From: Rubrivivax sp.
Lineage (GTDB): Bacteria; Pseudomonadota; Gammaproteobacteria; Burkholderiales; Burkholderiaceae_C
DNA length: 64,000 bases
Assembly (NCBI GenBank): GCA_020248915.1
Contig: JADCGP010000008.1
Location: 62,001-126,000 of the forward strand
Direction: 5' to 3'
The position numbers were made by a program, and so were the translations under genes. The notes beneath the pieces were generated by a model. The model searched no databases and was not told where the DNA came from. It saw nothing but the letters and a program-made list of their open reading frames with translations. The first letter of the stretch is position 1; each line of letters opens with the position of its first letter. Shown piece by piece: positions 35,492 to 46,558 of the stretch.

Positions 35492-36685
35492 TCACGCCGT
35501 GCCGGAGTCCTTGAACGGGTTGCGCTCGCGCAGCTCGTCGACGTACCCGTCGATGCCCCGGCCCTCGGCCGCAAGGAAATCGGCCACCGCGCGGGCGAAC
35601 CGCGCGTCGCGCAGCCAGTGCGCCGAGCTGGTGCGCACCGGCAGCAGGCCGCGCGCCATCTTGTGCTCGCCCTGGGCCCCACCCTCGAAGCGCAGGTAGC
35701 CATTGGCGATGCACCACGCCAGCGGCTGGTAATAGCAGGCCTCGAAGTGCAGGCAGGGCACGAAGCGGGTCGCCCCCCAGTAGCGGCCCCAGGCGGTGCG
35801 GCCCTGTGGGTCGATGGCGACCAGCGACGCGGCCACCGGCTCCCCGGTGGCGGCCGCGTCCCGCGCGACGAACATCACCCAGTTCGCCGCCATCGACGAG
35901 GCCATGCGCGCGAAGAAGTCGCGCGTCAGGTATGGCGTGCTGTGGTGGGCCCGGTAGGTCAGGGTGTAGCAGCGGTGGAAGAAGTCCCACAGCGGCTCGT
36001 CGATGGCGCCTCCCTCGTGCGTCGTGAAGACGATGCCGGCCTCGGCGACGCGGCGCCGCTCCTGCTGGATCTTCTTGCGCTTTTCGCGCTGCATCTGCGC
36101 CAGGAAGCCGGCGAAGTCGCTCGCGGGCGCGCCGGCGTCGGCCTGCCAGTGGAACTGCACGCCGTGGCGCAGCATCCAGCCGTGGCGCTCGAACGCCGCG
36201 GCCTCGGCCTCGTCGAGAAAGAGCACGTGCGCCGAGGACAGGCCGGCGCGGTCGGCCAGCGCCTGCACGGCCTGCACCAGGTGCTCGCGCCACACCGGGT
36301 CGCGCGCCAGCAGTCGCGAGCCCGGCACCGGTGTGAACGGGACCGCGCCGAGCAGCTTCGGGTAGTAGGCGAGTCCGTGGCGACGATAGGCATCGGCCCA
36401 GGCCCAGTCGAAGACGTACTCGCCATAGGAGTGCGCCTTCAGGTACAGCGGCGCCGCGGCCTGCAGACCGGCGCGGTCGATCAGGCAGACGAAGCGTGGC
36501 GCCCAGCCGGCCTCCGGCACCGCGCTGCCCGAGGCGTGCAGCGCGTGCAGGTACTCGTGCCGCATGAACGGGGTGGGCGCAGGCTGCACGGCCAGCAGCG
36601 CGTTCCACGCCGCCGGGTCGAGCGCGCCCGGGTCGTCGAGCACCTCGACGCGATAATCGCTGCCGATGGGCTCACTCATCGACAT
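35492..36685 (-). CDS. FemAB-like GNAT-fold N-acyltransferase (PF04339 type)
   Basis: A 397-residue protein of the FemAB_like/DUF482 family, common in proteobacteria and never firmly assigned. Conserved stretches include PFMRHEYLHALHASG, YGEYVFDWAWADAYRRHG, REKRKKIQQERRRV and ACYYQPLAWCIANGY. Members have two GNAT-like folds as in peptidoglycan-modifying FemX enzymes, suggesting aminoacyl or acyl transfer. Its start codon is only 21 bases from the divergent nadE start. Confidence 0.85.
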   Translation of the reverse strand: MSMSEPIGSDYRVEVLDDPGALDPAAWNALLAVQPAPTPFMRHEYLHALHASGSAVPEAGWAPRFVCLIDRAGLQAAAPLYLKAHSYGEYVFDWAWADAYRRHGLAYYPKLLGAVPFTPVPGSRLLARDPVWREHLVQAVQALADRAGLSSAHVLFLDEAEAAAFERHGWMLRHGVQFHWQADAGAPASDFAGFLAQMQREKRKKIQQERRRVAEAGIVFTTHEGGAIDEPLWDFFHRCYTLTYRAHHSTPYLTRDFFARMASSMAANWVMFVARDAAATGEPVAASLVAIDPQGRTAWGRYWGATRFVPCLHFEACYYQPLAWCIANGYLRFEGGAQGEHKMARGLLPVRTSSAHWLRDARFARAVADFLAAEGRGIDGYVDELRERNPFKDSGTA

Positions 36686-36706
36686 TCAGCGGACCCGGGG
36701 CAGGGC

Positions 36707-38389
36707 ATGAGGGCCGCGATCGCGCAGATCAACCCGACGGTGGGCGACCTCGCAGGCAACGCGCGGCGCATCGCCGAGTCCGCCCGCGTGGCGCACGCCC
36801 AGGGAGCGGCGCTGGTCGTCGCGCCCGAACTGGCGCTTACCGGCTACCCGCCCGAGGATCTGCTGCTGCGCCCGGCCTTCATGGCCGATTGCGCGGCGGC
36901 GCTCGCGGGGCTGGCGCGCGATCTGGCTGACTGCGAGGGCCTGCATCTGGTGGTGGGGCATCCTCACGCCCTGGACGACGCCGGGGATGTTAGGTCGAAG
37001 TCCATCGCCGTGCCGCGCCGCTTCAACGCGGCCTCCGTGCTGGGTGGGGGACGCGTGCTGGCCACCTACTGCAAGCGCGAGCTGCCCAACTACCAGGTCT
37101 TCGACGAGCGGCGCTACTTCGCCTCGGGCCGCGACGCCGGTCTCGGCGCCTGCGTGTTCGAGGTGCAGGGCCGGCGCGTCGGGCTGCTGATCTGCGAGGA
37201 CGCCTGGTTCGACGAGCCGGCCGACCGCGCCGTGGCCGCCGGGGCCGAGGTGCTGTGCGTGCTGAATGCCTCGCCCTTCCACCTCGGCAAGGCCGGCGAG
37301 CGTGAGCAGCGCATGGCGGCACGCGCGCAGGCCGCCGGCCGGCCCCTGCTGTATGCCCACCTGGTGGGCGGGCAGGACGAGATCGTCTTCGACGGCGCGT
37401 CGTTCGCGCTCGACGCGTCGGGCGCGGTCGCGGCGCGCGCCGCGACCTTCGCCGAAGACCTGCTGATCGTCGACCTCGACGCGGCGGCGGCGCCCCGCGG
37501 GCGCATCGAGCCGGTGCCGGGTCTCGAGGCGCAGGCCTGGGCGGCGCTCGTCACCGGCGTGCGCGACTACCTCGGCAAGAACGGTTTCCCGGGCGCCATC
37601 GTCGGCCTGTCCGGGGGCATCGACTCTGCGCTGGTGCTGGCGGTGGCCGTCGATGCGCTCGGAGCCGCCCGGGTGCGCACCGTGATGATGCCCTCGCCGT
37701 ACACCGCCGACATCTCCTGGATCGACGCCCGCGACATGGCCGACCGTCTCGGTGTGCGCCACGACGAGATCGCGATCGCGCCGATGTTCGACGCCTTCCG
37801 CGCCGCATTGGCGCCGCGGTTCGCCGGCCTGCCGGAGGACACGACCGAGGAGAACCTGCAGGCGCGCATCCGCGGCACGCTGTTGATGGCGCTTTCGAAC
37901 AAGACCGGGGCGATCGTGCTGACCACCGGCAACAAGAGCGAGATGGCCACCGGCTACTGCACGCTGTATGGCGACATGGCGGGCGGCTTCGCGGTGATCA
38001 AGGACGTGGCCAAGACCCTGGTCTACCGCCTCGCCCGGTGGCGCAACCTGCAGCCGACGCCGCGCGCCGACGGCAGCGTGGGGCCGGTGATCCCCGAACG
38101 GATCATCACCCGGCCGCCCTCGGCCGAGCTGAAGCCCGGGCAGATCGACCAGGACAGCCTGCCGCCCTACGACGTGCTGGACGCCATCCTGGCCCGCTAC
38201 ATGGAGGAGGACCAGGGCGTCGAGGCGATCGTGGCGGCGGGCTTCGAGCGCGCCACGGTGGAACGCGTCGCCCGGCTGATCCGGCTCAACGAGTACAAGC
38301 GCCGCCAGGCGCCGGTGGGCATCCGCATCACCCACAGGGCGTTCGGGCGCGATTGGCGCTACCCCATCACCTCGAAGTTCCGTGCTTAA
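36707..38389 (+). CDS. nadE: Glutamine-dependent NAD+ synthetase
   Basis: A 560-residue fusion of an N-terminal nitrilase-type glutaminase and a C-terminal ATP-dependent amide synthetase, making NAD from deamido-NAD. The glutaminase triad is E41 (VVAPELALTGYPP), K123 (YCKRELPNY) and C163 (LLICEDAWF). The PP-loop SGGIDS is at residues 302-307, with TGNKSEMATGYCTLYGDMAG later. A short insertion near residue 93-105 (GDVRSKSIAVPRRF) interrupts a usually compact loop. It is followed 36 bases later by glnB. Confidence 0.95.
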   Translation: MRAAIAQINPTVGDLAGNARRIAESARVAHAQGAALVVAPELALTGYPPEDLLLRPAFMADCAAALAGLARDLADCEGLHLVVGHPHALDDAGDVRSKSIAVPRRFNAASVLGGGRVLATYCKRELPNYQVFDERRYFASGRDAGLGACVFEVQGRRVGLLICEDAWFDEPADRAVAAGAEVLCVLNASPFHLGKAGEREQRMAARAQAAGRPLLYAHLVGGQDEIVFDGASFALDASGAVAARAATFAEDLLIVDLDAAAAPRGRIEPVPGLEAQAWAALVTGVRDYLGKNGFPGAIVGLSGGIDSALVLAVAVDALGAARVRTVMMPSPYTADISWIDARDMADRLGVRHDEIAIAPMFDAFRAALAPRFAGLPEDTTEENLQARIRGTLLMALSNKTGAIVLTTGNKSEMATGYCTLYGDMAGGFAVIKDVAKTLVYRLARWRNLQPTPRADGSVGPVIPERIITRPPSAELKPGQIDQDSLPPYDVLDAILARYMEEDQGVEAIVAAGFERATVERVARLIRLNEYKRRQAPVGIRITHRAFGRDWRYPITSKFRA

Positions 38390-38764
<375 letters not shown>

Positions 38765-38785
38765 CGCGGCGCCACCGGAGCCGCG
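38765..38785. terminator. Possible bidirectional terminator between glnB and LOG gene
   Basis: CGCGGC (38765-38770) and GCCGCG (38780-38785) pair around a 9-base loop between the convergent glnB and LOG genes. The + strand continues CCGGGTTTGC, a weak T stretch. The stem is short. Confidence 0.4.
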
Positions 38786-38795
38786 CCGGGTTTGC

Positions 38796-39377
38796 TCAGA
38801 TCCGCGAGTAGTCGTCCTCCCGGCCGCCGCTGGCGGCCAGGCGGTGAAGCCGGTCCAGCAGCGCGGCGGGGTCGGTGTCCACCTGCAGCAGCGCGTGCTG
38901 GGTCGGGGCGAGAAAGCCCTCGTCGACGCTGCGGGACATGAAGCGCAGCAGCGCATCGTAGTAGCCGTCGACGTTGAGCAGCCCGATGGGCTGGTCGTGG
39001 TAGCCGAGCTGGCGCCACGTCCAGACCTCGTAGAGCTCCTCCAGCGTGCCGATGCCGCCTGGCAGCGCGACGAAGGCGTCGGCACGCTCTGCCATCATCT
39101 GCTTGCGCAGGTGCATCGTCGGCACGACATGCAGCTCGTGCAGCCCGAGGTGGCCGACCTCGCGCTCGCGCAGCGTCTGCGGGATCACGCCGACGACGCG
39201 AGCCCCGGCCGCGAGTGCGGCGTCGGCCGCCTCGCCCATCAGTCCGACGCGCCCGCCGCCGTAGACGAGCTGCCATCCGCGGCGCCCGATCTCGGCGCCG
39301 ATGGCGCGGGCGGCCGCGGCATAGCTCGCTCGCACGCCGTGACGCGAGCCGCAGTAGACGCAGACACGGAAGGTCAT
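38796..39377 (-). CDS. LOG-family nucleotide 5'-monophosphate phosphoribohydrolase
   Basis: A 193-residue Rossmann-like protein with the diagnostic PGGIGTLEELYE motif and catalytic-region arginine (HLRKQMMAERADAFV). It starts FRVCVYCGSRHG as in TIGR00730 proteins. LOG enzymes release the base from nucleoside monophosphates, and some make cytokinins. In non-plant bacteria a nucleotide-recycling role is likelier. The ATG at 39377 is chosen over a GTG two codons earlier. Confidence 0.88.
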   Translation of the reverse strand: MTFRVCVYCGSRHGVRASYAAAARAIGAEIGRRGWQLVYGGGRVGLMGEAADAALAAGARVVGVIPQTLREREVGHLGLHELHVVPTMHLRKQMMAERADAFVALPGGIGTLEELYEVWTWRQLGYHDQPIGLLNVDGYYDALLRFMSRSVDEGFLAPTQHALLQVDTDPAALLDRLHRLAASGGREDDYSRI

Positions 39378-39446
39378 GGGCACGACGGGAACCGGGGCCG
39401 GGACAGCGGTGATGCTACGCGCTGCGCTCGCGACCCCGGCGCGGGT

Positions 39447-39971
39447 TCAGGGGCGCGGTGACGGCCGCCAGTCCACCAGGCGGGTGCCGCAGACGGCGTC
39501 GTGCCAGTACTGGCGCTCCGGATGCAGGCGCGCGAGTGCCGCGTAGGCGAGCACGCCGACCGTCACGATGACAGTCGTAGCCAGCCCGCCCTTCAGGCCC
39601 GACAACTCCAGCAGCAACAGGGCCGGCGCGAACCACATCCAGGAGAGCAGGTAACGCGCGAGTGCCCGCGGCCACCCTGGCACCCGACCGTCCCGGGTGA
39701 GAAGGCGGATGTGCCAGGTCTGCATCGCCAGCGTCTGGCCCTGCCGGGACCAGAAGTAGACGAAATACAAGCCGAGCACCGCGAACAGGAAGGCCCGCAT
39801 CCCCGGCGCGCCTTCCAGCGCGTGGCGCTGGTCGGTGAGCACGCTGTAGAGCAGCCCGGAGATCGTCACGACGCCGAATAAGAGCACGCCTTCGTAGAGG
39901 AAGCAGGCCAGCCGGCGCGCCAGCCCGGGCGCTGCCGGGAGGGCCGGCGCCGATGCCGCCGCCTCGCTCAC
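39447..39971 (-). CDS. RDD-family membrane protein
   Basis: A 174-residue protein with about four hydrophobic segments and the RDD-like core (LARRLACFLYEGVLLFGVV, then QTLAMQTWHIRLLTRDGR). RDD proteins are small membrane proteins of mostly unknown function. The GTG start overlaps the DUF3106 stop by 4 bases, placing it last in the sigma factor operon. Confidence 0.82.
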   Translation of the reverse strand: MSEAAASAPALPAAPGLARRLACFLYEGVLLFGVVTISGLLYSVLTDQRHALEGAPGMRAFLFAVLGLYFVYFWSRQGQTLAMQTWHIRLLTRDGRVPGWPRALARYLLSWMWFAPALLLLELSGLKGGLATTVIVTVGVLAYAALARLHPERQYWHDAVCGTRLVDWRPSPRP

Positions 39972-40738
39972 GGCTGGCGGGTCGGGTCGACCGAGGCCTC
40001 CGCGTGCACGGCCGCACCTTGGGGGCCGCGTCGCGGCAGCAGGGTGGCCGGGTCGACGAAGCCTGGCGTGGCCACGATCTTGGGCAGGCCGGCCTGATGG
40101 TGCGCCGGCGGGACCGGGCGGGTGCCGATAGGCACCGTCGTCGCGCCGGGCTTGGCCTGAAGCGCGGTCGGAACCGCCCCGCGGGGCGCCGGCTGGGCCA
40201 CCGCCACGTTCACGAGGTTGCTCTTGGCGGGTGCGGCGGGCTTTCCCGCCGGCGCGGGAGCCGTTGCGCGCCGTGCGAGGCGTTGCCGTTCCTCGTCCGG
40301 GAGGGCCGCATACCGCTCCCACAGCGCCTGCCGCTCGGCCGGACTGAACTGCCGCGTCTCCTCGAACTCCATCCGGGCGCGTGCTCTGTCCGCCGGCGAG
40401 AGCGCGGCCCAGGCAGTCATCCGCTGCTGGACGCGCTCGCGTTCCTCGGCGGGCATCGACGGAAAGCGGGCCGCCAACTCGAGCCACTTCTGCCGCCGGG
40501 TCGTGTCGATCGTCGACCACTTCCACTCCAGCGGCGCAAGGGCCGTCCGCTGCGCCGGCGTGAGCTGCGGCCACCCGGCCCGGCCGTCGTCACCGCCCGC
40601 GCTGCCGAGCGCCGCGGCGAGCAATGCGGCTGCAGCAAACCGAAGCGCCCGCGAGGCCCGGCGCGGTGCGCCAGCCACACCATCCTGACGCGGCGCGCAC
40701 CGATCCGCGGCGGCCGGCAGGTTGCAGATGGGGCGCAT
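39968..40738 (-). CDS. DUF3106 family protein
   Basis: A 256-residue protein with a hydrophobic export or anchor segment (FAAAALLAAALG, about residues 34-45). A helical repeat region follows in which the motif LTPAQRTALAPL / LSPADRARARMEF / FSPAERQALWERY recurs, the hallmark of DUF3106, and then a Pro/Ala-rich C-terminal half. It is likely periplasmic. Its fixed position after a sigma factor and DUF3619 gene in Burkholderiales suggests an extracytoplasmic partner in envelope-stress signalling, but the role is unproven. Confidence 0.8.
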   Translation of the reverse strand: MRPICNLPAAADRCAPRQDGVAGAPRRASRALRFAAAALLAAALGSAGGDDGRAGWPQLTPAQRTALAPLEWKWSTIDTTRRQKWLELAARFPSMPAEERERVQQRMTAWAALSPADRARARMEFEETRQFSPAERQALWERYAALPDEERQRLARRATAPAPAGKPAAPAKSNLVNVAVAQPAPRGAVPTALQAKPGATTVPIGTRPVPPAHHQAGLPKIVATPGFVDPATLLPRRGPQGAAVHAEASVDPTRQP

Positions 40739-40745
40739 CACGGGT

Positions 40746-41192
40746 TCACGGAGGAGCAAGGCGACGGAACTCGGCGAAGCCCGGATCCGAGTAGGCCGTG
40801 GGCGGGAGGTCGTCGGCCAGCAGCAGCGCGTCGAACTCGGCGGCGGCGATCACCTGTTCGCGCATCGCCACGTGTTCGATGACCAGCAGGCCGGCCAGCA
40901 GCAACAGCAGTGGCGCCAGCGCCACGAAGCGCCGCCACACCGAAGGCGCTCCGCCGCCCAGCGCCAGCGCGGGGCCGGCAGCAACGGCAGCGGCGGCCGG
41001 CTGCGGCGCGGCTGCGCGGCGACGGGCCAGGCGGGCGCGGGCGAGGGCCTGCTCGCGCGCAGCCCGAAGACGCTCCGCGGGCACGTGCGGCAGCATCTCC
41101 GCCTGCTCGGCCAGCATCCGCCCCAGGCGCAAGCCAAGGCGTCCCGCGGCATCCTGCTGCAGGTTGTCCAGCGGGCGTCGATCGGCGCTCAT
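40746..41192 (-). CDS. DUF3619 family protein (possible anti-sigma-like membrane protein)
   Basis: A 148-residue protein with a cytoplasmic N-terminal half (AAGRLGLRLGRMLAEQAEML, then an Arg/Ala-rich linker), one membrane segment (FVALAPLLLLLAGLLVIEHV) and a short outer C-terminus. The layout resembles single-span anti-sigma factors. The ATG at 41192 overlaps the sigma gene stop by 4 bases. Functional assignment is inferred from topology and position only. Confidence 0.8.
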   Translation of the reverse strand: MSADRRPLDNLQQDAAGRLGLRLGRMLAEQAEMLPHVPAERLRAAREQALARARLARRRAAAPQPAAAAVAAGPALALGGGAPSVWRRFVALAPLLLLLAGLLVIEHVAMREQVIAAAEFDALLLADDLPPTAYSDPGFAEFRRLAPP

Positions 41193-41755
41193 CCGTGTAT
41201 ACCCCGGGTTCGAAGTGCCTTGGCCAATGCGTGTACGGCCCGCGAGCAGTGGGTCTTGACACTGCCCTCGGAGCAACCCATCGCTGCGGCCGTCTCGGCG
41301 ACATCGAACTCCTCCAGGTAACGCAGCAGGAAGGCCTCCCGTTGACGGGCCGGCAGCGCAGCCACCTCGGCGTCGATGGCATGCAGGATCTGGGCCCGGG
41401 ACACGCTCTCGTCGGCACCTTCGGTGCCGAAGGTGCCCTCGAGGGCGGCCAGCGTGTCCAGCAGGTCGAAGTCGCCATCGTCGTCCGGCGGATCGAACTC
41501 GGACATGCTCTGCAACACCGAATTGCGCACCTTTTCACGACGGAACCAGTCCATCGTGGCGTTGGACAGGATCCGCTGGAAAAGCAGCGGCAATTCCGCA
41601 GGCGGCCGGTCGGCGTACTTCTCGGCCAGCCGGATCATCGCGTCCTGCACGATGTCCAGCGCCGCATCGTCGCTGCGGACCGCATAGACCGTGCGCTTGA
41701 ATGCGCGCTTCTCGACGCCCTTCAGGAAGTCGGAGAGTTCTTTGTCGGAGGCCAA
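41189..41755 (-). CDS. RNA polymerase sigma factor, ECF type
   Basis: A 188-residue ECF-like sigma factor. Region 2 has AALDIVQDAMIRLAEKYADR and FQRILSNATMDWFRREKVRN; region 4 has LPARQREAFLLRYLEEFDVA and MGCSEGSVKTHCSRAVHAL. The TTG at 41755 gives the N-terminus MASDKELSDFLKGVEKRAFK, which matches relatives, and no ATG lies nearby. It heads an operon with DUF3619, DUF3106 and RDD genes, a conserved Burkholderiales arrangement. The regulon is unknown to me. Confidence 0.87.
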   Translation of the reverse strand: MASDKELSDFLKGVEKRAFKRTVYAVRSDDAALDIVQDAMIRLAEKYADRPPAELPLLFQRILSNATMDWFRREKVRNSVLQSMSEFDPPDDDGDFDLLDTLAALEGTFGTEGADESVSRAQILHAIDAEVAALPARQREAFLLRYLEEFDVAETAAAMGCSEGSVKTHCSRAVHALAKALRTRGIHG

Positions 41756-41972
41756 CGCGGGCGGTGGGCGGCTGCCCGGTCTTGGGCGCAGCGGATTATC
41801 GCACCGGGCATCGAGAGAGCCGGGCCGGCGGCCCGGCCGGGCCCGAGCGATGACATAATGGAGGGCTCGCTTACCGCTATCTGGTCTCCATGCCGGCCGC
41901 CCGATCCCGGGTCCGGCGTCCCGACCGCGCAGGCACCGAATCCGCCCCACGAGGGCGCGTGGAGGTGCACCG

Positions 41973-43805
41973 ATGGATTTTCGTCAGAGAAAACCTCAGA
42001 GGTTCGACATGGATTTGTCTGCCGCGGAAGTCAAGCGTGCCCCCGGCGTGCCGGGCCGCGCACCGTCTTCCCCCACTTCCTCCCCGCCCGCAGCCGAGAT
42101 CAACGGCTCGGAGATCCTCGTCCGTTGCCTGCAGGCGGAGGGCGTCCAGTACCTCTGGGGCTATCCCGGCGGTGCTGTGCTGTACATCTACGACGCGCTG
42201 TACAAGCAGGACACCATCCAGCACGTCCTCGTCCGGCACGAGCAGGCCGCGGTCCACGCCGCCGACGGCTACGCCCGCGCCACTGGCGAGGTCGGCGTGG
42301 CACTGGTCACGTCGGGCCCGGGCGTCACCAATGCGGTGACCGGGATCGCCACCGCGTACATGGACTCGATCCCGATGGTCATCGTGACGGGCCAGGTCCC
42401 GACGCCGGCGATCGGCCTGGATGCGTTCCAGGAGTGCGACACCGTCGGCATCACGCGCCCGATCGTCAAGCACAACTTCCTCGTCAAGGACGTGCGTGAT
42501 CTGGCGCTGACGATGAAGAAGGCCTTCCACATCGCCCGCAGCGGACGGCCGGGCCCGGTGGTGGTTGACATCCCGAAGGACGTGTCGCTGAAGACCGCGC
42601 CCTTCCACTACCCGGACAAGGTGGAGCTGCGCTCGTACAACCCGGTGCGCAAGGGCCACGGGGGCCAGATCCGCAAGGCGGTGCAGCTGCTGCTGGGCGC
42701 CCGGCGCCCGTACATCTACACGGGCGGCGGCGTCGTGCTGGGTAACGCCTCGGGCGAGCTGCGCCAGCTCGCCGACATGCTCGCGTTCCCGTGCACCAAC
42801 ACGCTGATGGGGCTGGGCGCGATCCCCGCGAGCAGCCCGCTGTTCCTGGGCATGCTCGGGATGCACGGCACCTACGAGGCCAACATGACCATGCAGCACT
42901 GCGACGTGCTGCTGGCCGTGGGTGCGCGGTTCGACGACCGCGTGATCGGCAACCCCAAGCACTTCGCGCAGAACGAGCGCAAGATCATCCACGTCGACAT
43001 CGACCCCTCGTCGATCTCCAAGCGCGTGAAGGTCGACATCCCGATCGTCGGCGACGTGAAGGAGGTGCTGCTCGAGCTGATCTCGCAGATCCGTGAGGCG
43101 TCCCAACGGCCAGACCCGGTGGCCCTTGCCGCATGGTGGGCGCAGATCGCCGAGTGGAAGAAGCGCGACTGCCTCGCCTACCGCCGCAGCGACGACGTCA
43201 TCAAGCCGCAGGCGGTGGTGCACAAGCTGTGGGAGCTGACCCGCGGCACCGACGCGTACGTCACCAGCGACGTCGGCCAGCACCAGATGTGGGCGGCGCA
43301 GTTCTACGGCTTCGAGGAGCCCCGGCGCTGGATCAACTCCGGCGGCCTGGGCACGATGGGGGTCGGCCTGCCGTACGCGATGGGCATCAAGCTGGCCCGG
43401 CCGGAGGCCGACGTGTTCTGCGTCACCGGCGAGGGCAGCATCCAGATGTGCCTGCAGGAGCTGTCGACCTGCAAGCAGTACGAGACGCCGGTCAAGATCG
43501 TCTCGCTGAACAACCGCTACCTCGGGATGGTGCGGCAGTGGCAGCAACTCGACTACGGCGGCCGCTACTCCCACAGCTACATGGACGCGCTGCCCGACTT
43601 CGTCAAGCTCGCCGAGGCCTACGGGCATGTCGGCATGCTGGTGGAGCGGCCTGCCGACGTCGAGCCGGCGCTGCGCGAGGCGATCCGGCTGAAGGACCGC
43701 ACCGTGTTCCTCGACGTGCGCACCGACCCGACCGAGAACGTCTGGCCGATGGTCCAGGCCGGCAAGGGCATCACGGAGATGCTTCTGGGCAGCGAGGACC
43801 TCTGA
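41973..43805 (+). CDS. ilvI: Acetolactate synthase large subunit
   Basis: A ThDP-dependent enzyme (610 residues) that condenses pyruvate with pyruvate or 2-oxobutyrate in valine, leucine and isoleucine synthesis. Signatures include VQYLWGYPGGAVLYIYDALY, the catalytic-Glu region RHEQAAVHAADGYARA, FAD-binding middle-domain motifs, and the ThDP site VTGEGSIQMCLQELST with NNRYLGMVRQWQ. The ATG at 41973 has GGAGG seven bases upstream and gives a 40-residue Pro-rich N-terminal extension. ATG 42009 is an alternative start. I found no ilv leader peptide upstream. Confidence 0.95.
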   Translation: MDFRQRKPQRFDMDLSAAEVKRAPGVPGRAPSSPTSSPPAAEINGSEILVRCLQAEGVQYLWGYPGGAVLYIYDALYKQDTIQHVLVRHEQAAVHAADGYARATGEVGVALVTSGPGVTNAVTGIATAYMDSIPMVIVTGQVPTPAIGLDAFQECDTVGITRPIVKHNFLVKDVRDLALTMKKAFHIARSGRPGPVVVDIPKDVSLKTAPFHYPDKVELRSYNPVRKGHGGQIRKAVQLLLGARRPYIYTGGGVVLGNASGELRQLADMLAFPCTNTLMGLGAIPASSPLFLGMLGMHGTYEANMTMQHCDVLLAVGARFDDRVIGNPKHFAQNERKIIHVDIDPSSISKRVKVDIPIVGDVKEVLLELISQIREASQRPDPVALAAWWAQIAEWKKRDCLAYRRSDDVIKPQAVVHKLWELTRGTDAYVTSDVGQHQMWAAQFYGFEEPRRWINSGGLGTMGVGLPYAMGIKLARPEADVFCVTGEGSIQMCLQELSTCKQYETPVKIVSLNNRYLGMVRQWQQLDYGGRYSHSYMDALPDFVKLAEAYGHVGMLVERPADVEPALREAIRLKDRTVFLDVRTDPTENVWPMVQAGKGITEMLLGSEDL

Positions 43806-45509
<1,704 letters not shown>

Positions 45510-45561
45510 TCCGGGCCTGCCTCGCCCGGCGCCGCGACCCGCGGGCGGTATGCTTCCGACC

Positions 45562-46425
45562 ATGAACCAGGACACGCGCCCGGCACCCGAGGCCGCCGAG
45601 ACCGAGGCGGGCGAGGCCCAAGAGGTGACGGAGGTCGCGCTGCCGGCTCGGCCGCGCCGGCGCGGCATCTACGTGCTGCCCAATGCAGTCACGCTGGCGG
45701 CACTCTTCTCCGGCTTCTGGTCGGTCGTGATGGCCATGAACGGCCGCTTCGAGGCGGCCTGCGTCGGCATCTTCGTGGCTGCCGTGCTCGACAGCCTGGA
45801 CGGGCGGATCGCCCGGATGACGCACACGCAGAGCGCGTTCGGCGAGCAGATGGACAGCCTGTGCGACATGGTCAGCTTCGGCGCGGCGCCGGCGCTGATC
45901 ATGTACGAGTGGGCTCTCAAGGGCCTTGGCAAGCTGGGCTGGATCGCCGCCTTCGTGTACTGCGCCGGGGCGGCACTGCGGCTGGCGCGCTTCAACACCA
46001 ACATCGCAGTCGTCGACAAGCGCTTCTTCCAGGGCCTGCCGAGCCCTGCGGCGGCGGCGCTGGTCGTCGGGCTGATCTGGGTGATGGACGATGCCGGGCT
46101 GCGCGACGCCAGCCGCATCGAGTGGCTGGCCTGGGTTGCGTTCGGCGTGACGCTGTACGCCGGGCTGACGATGGTGACCAACGCGCCGTTCTACAGCTTC
46201 AAGGCCGTCGGCGGTCGGCGCACCGTGCCGTTCGCCGTGATCGTGGCTGTGGCGCTGCTGATCGCCTTGGTCAACGTGCACCCGCCGATCGTGCTGTTCG
46301 CGATGTTCTGCCTGTACGGAGTGTCCGGGTACGCGGTCTACGCGTGGCGCAAGGCCAAGGGGCTGCGCACCAGCGTGATCGCCACCTCCACCGACGAGCC
46401 CGAGGAGAAGGGGCTGCACCCCTGA
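45562..46425 (+). CDS. pssA: CDP-diacylglycerol--serine O-phosphatidyltransferase
   Basis: An inner-membrane CDP-alcohol phosphatidyltransferase of 287 residues that makes phosphatidylserine, the precursor of phosphatidylethanolamine. The catalytic motif D-G-x2-A-R-x8-G-x3-D-x3-D is complete in LDGRIARMTHTQSAFGEQMD and the following SLCD. About seven helices follow a 35-residue charged N-terminus. ATG 45550 is an alternative start. In many betaproteobacteria psd lies between ilvC and pssA; it is absent here, and the decarboxylase gene must be elsewhere. Confidence 0.93.
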   Translation: MNQDTRPAPEAAETEAGEAQEVTEVALPARPRRRGIYVLPNAVTLAALFSGFWSVVMAMNGRFEAACVGIFVAAVLDSLDGRIARMTHTQSAFGEQMDSLCDMVSFGAAPALIMYEWALKGLGKLGWIAAFVYCAGAALRLARFNTNIAVVDKRFFQGLPSPAAAALVVGLIWVMDDAGLRDASRIEWLAWVAFGVTLYAGLTMVTNAPFYSFKAVGGRRTVPFAVIVAVALLIALVNVHPPIVLFAMFCLYGVSGYAVYAWRKAKGLRTSVIATSTDEPEEKGLHP

Positions 46426-46459
46426 TCCCGTCCGGGCGGCCCGTGCTACATTCCCGCAC

Positions 46460-46516
46460 ATGATGTCGAGTGCCTGCCCGGCCCTGCTGCTTCTACGCAC
46501 CCTGCGGGTGCGCTGA
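46460..46516 (+). CDS. leuL: Leucine leader peptide (LeuL-like)
   Basis: An 18-codon reading frame, [18 protein letters not shown], with four consecutive Leu codons (CTG CTG CTT CTA, 46484-46495), a fifth Leu and a valine, ending in TGA at 46514. It lies between pssA and leuA, 125 bases before the leuA start, and is followed by a strong terminator hairpin. This is the classic design of ribosome-mediated attenuation: scarce charged tRNA-Leu stalls the ribosome on the Leu run. No clear Shine-Dalgarno precedes the tandem ATGs; a TACATT -10-like box at 46447-46452 would give a near-leaderless message. Confidence 0.8.
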   Translation: MMSSACPALLLLRTLRVR

Positions 46517-46558
46517 TCGAGCCTGTCCGAAGACCCTCGTCCCAGGTTCCTCCCGATC

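Noticed and set aside
41756-41972. Leader-peptide attenuator or T-box upstream of ilvI
   Set aside because: The region has GC hairpins and a CATAAT box, but no short frame rich in Ile, Leu or Val codons and no terminator comparable with the leuA one.
45510-45561. Lost psd gene remnant between ilvC and pssA
   Set aside because: The 52-base gap is too short to hold a remnant and shows no decarboxylase motif; psd is simply absent at this locus.
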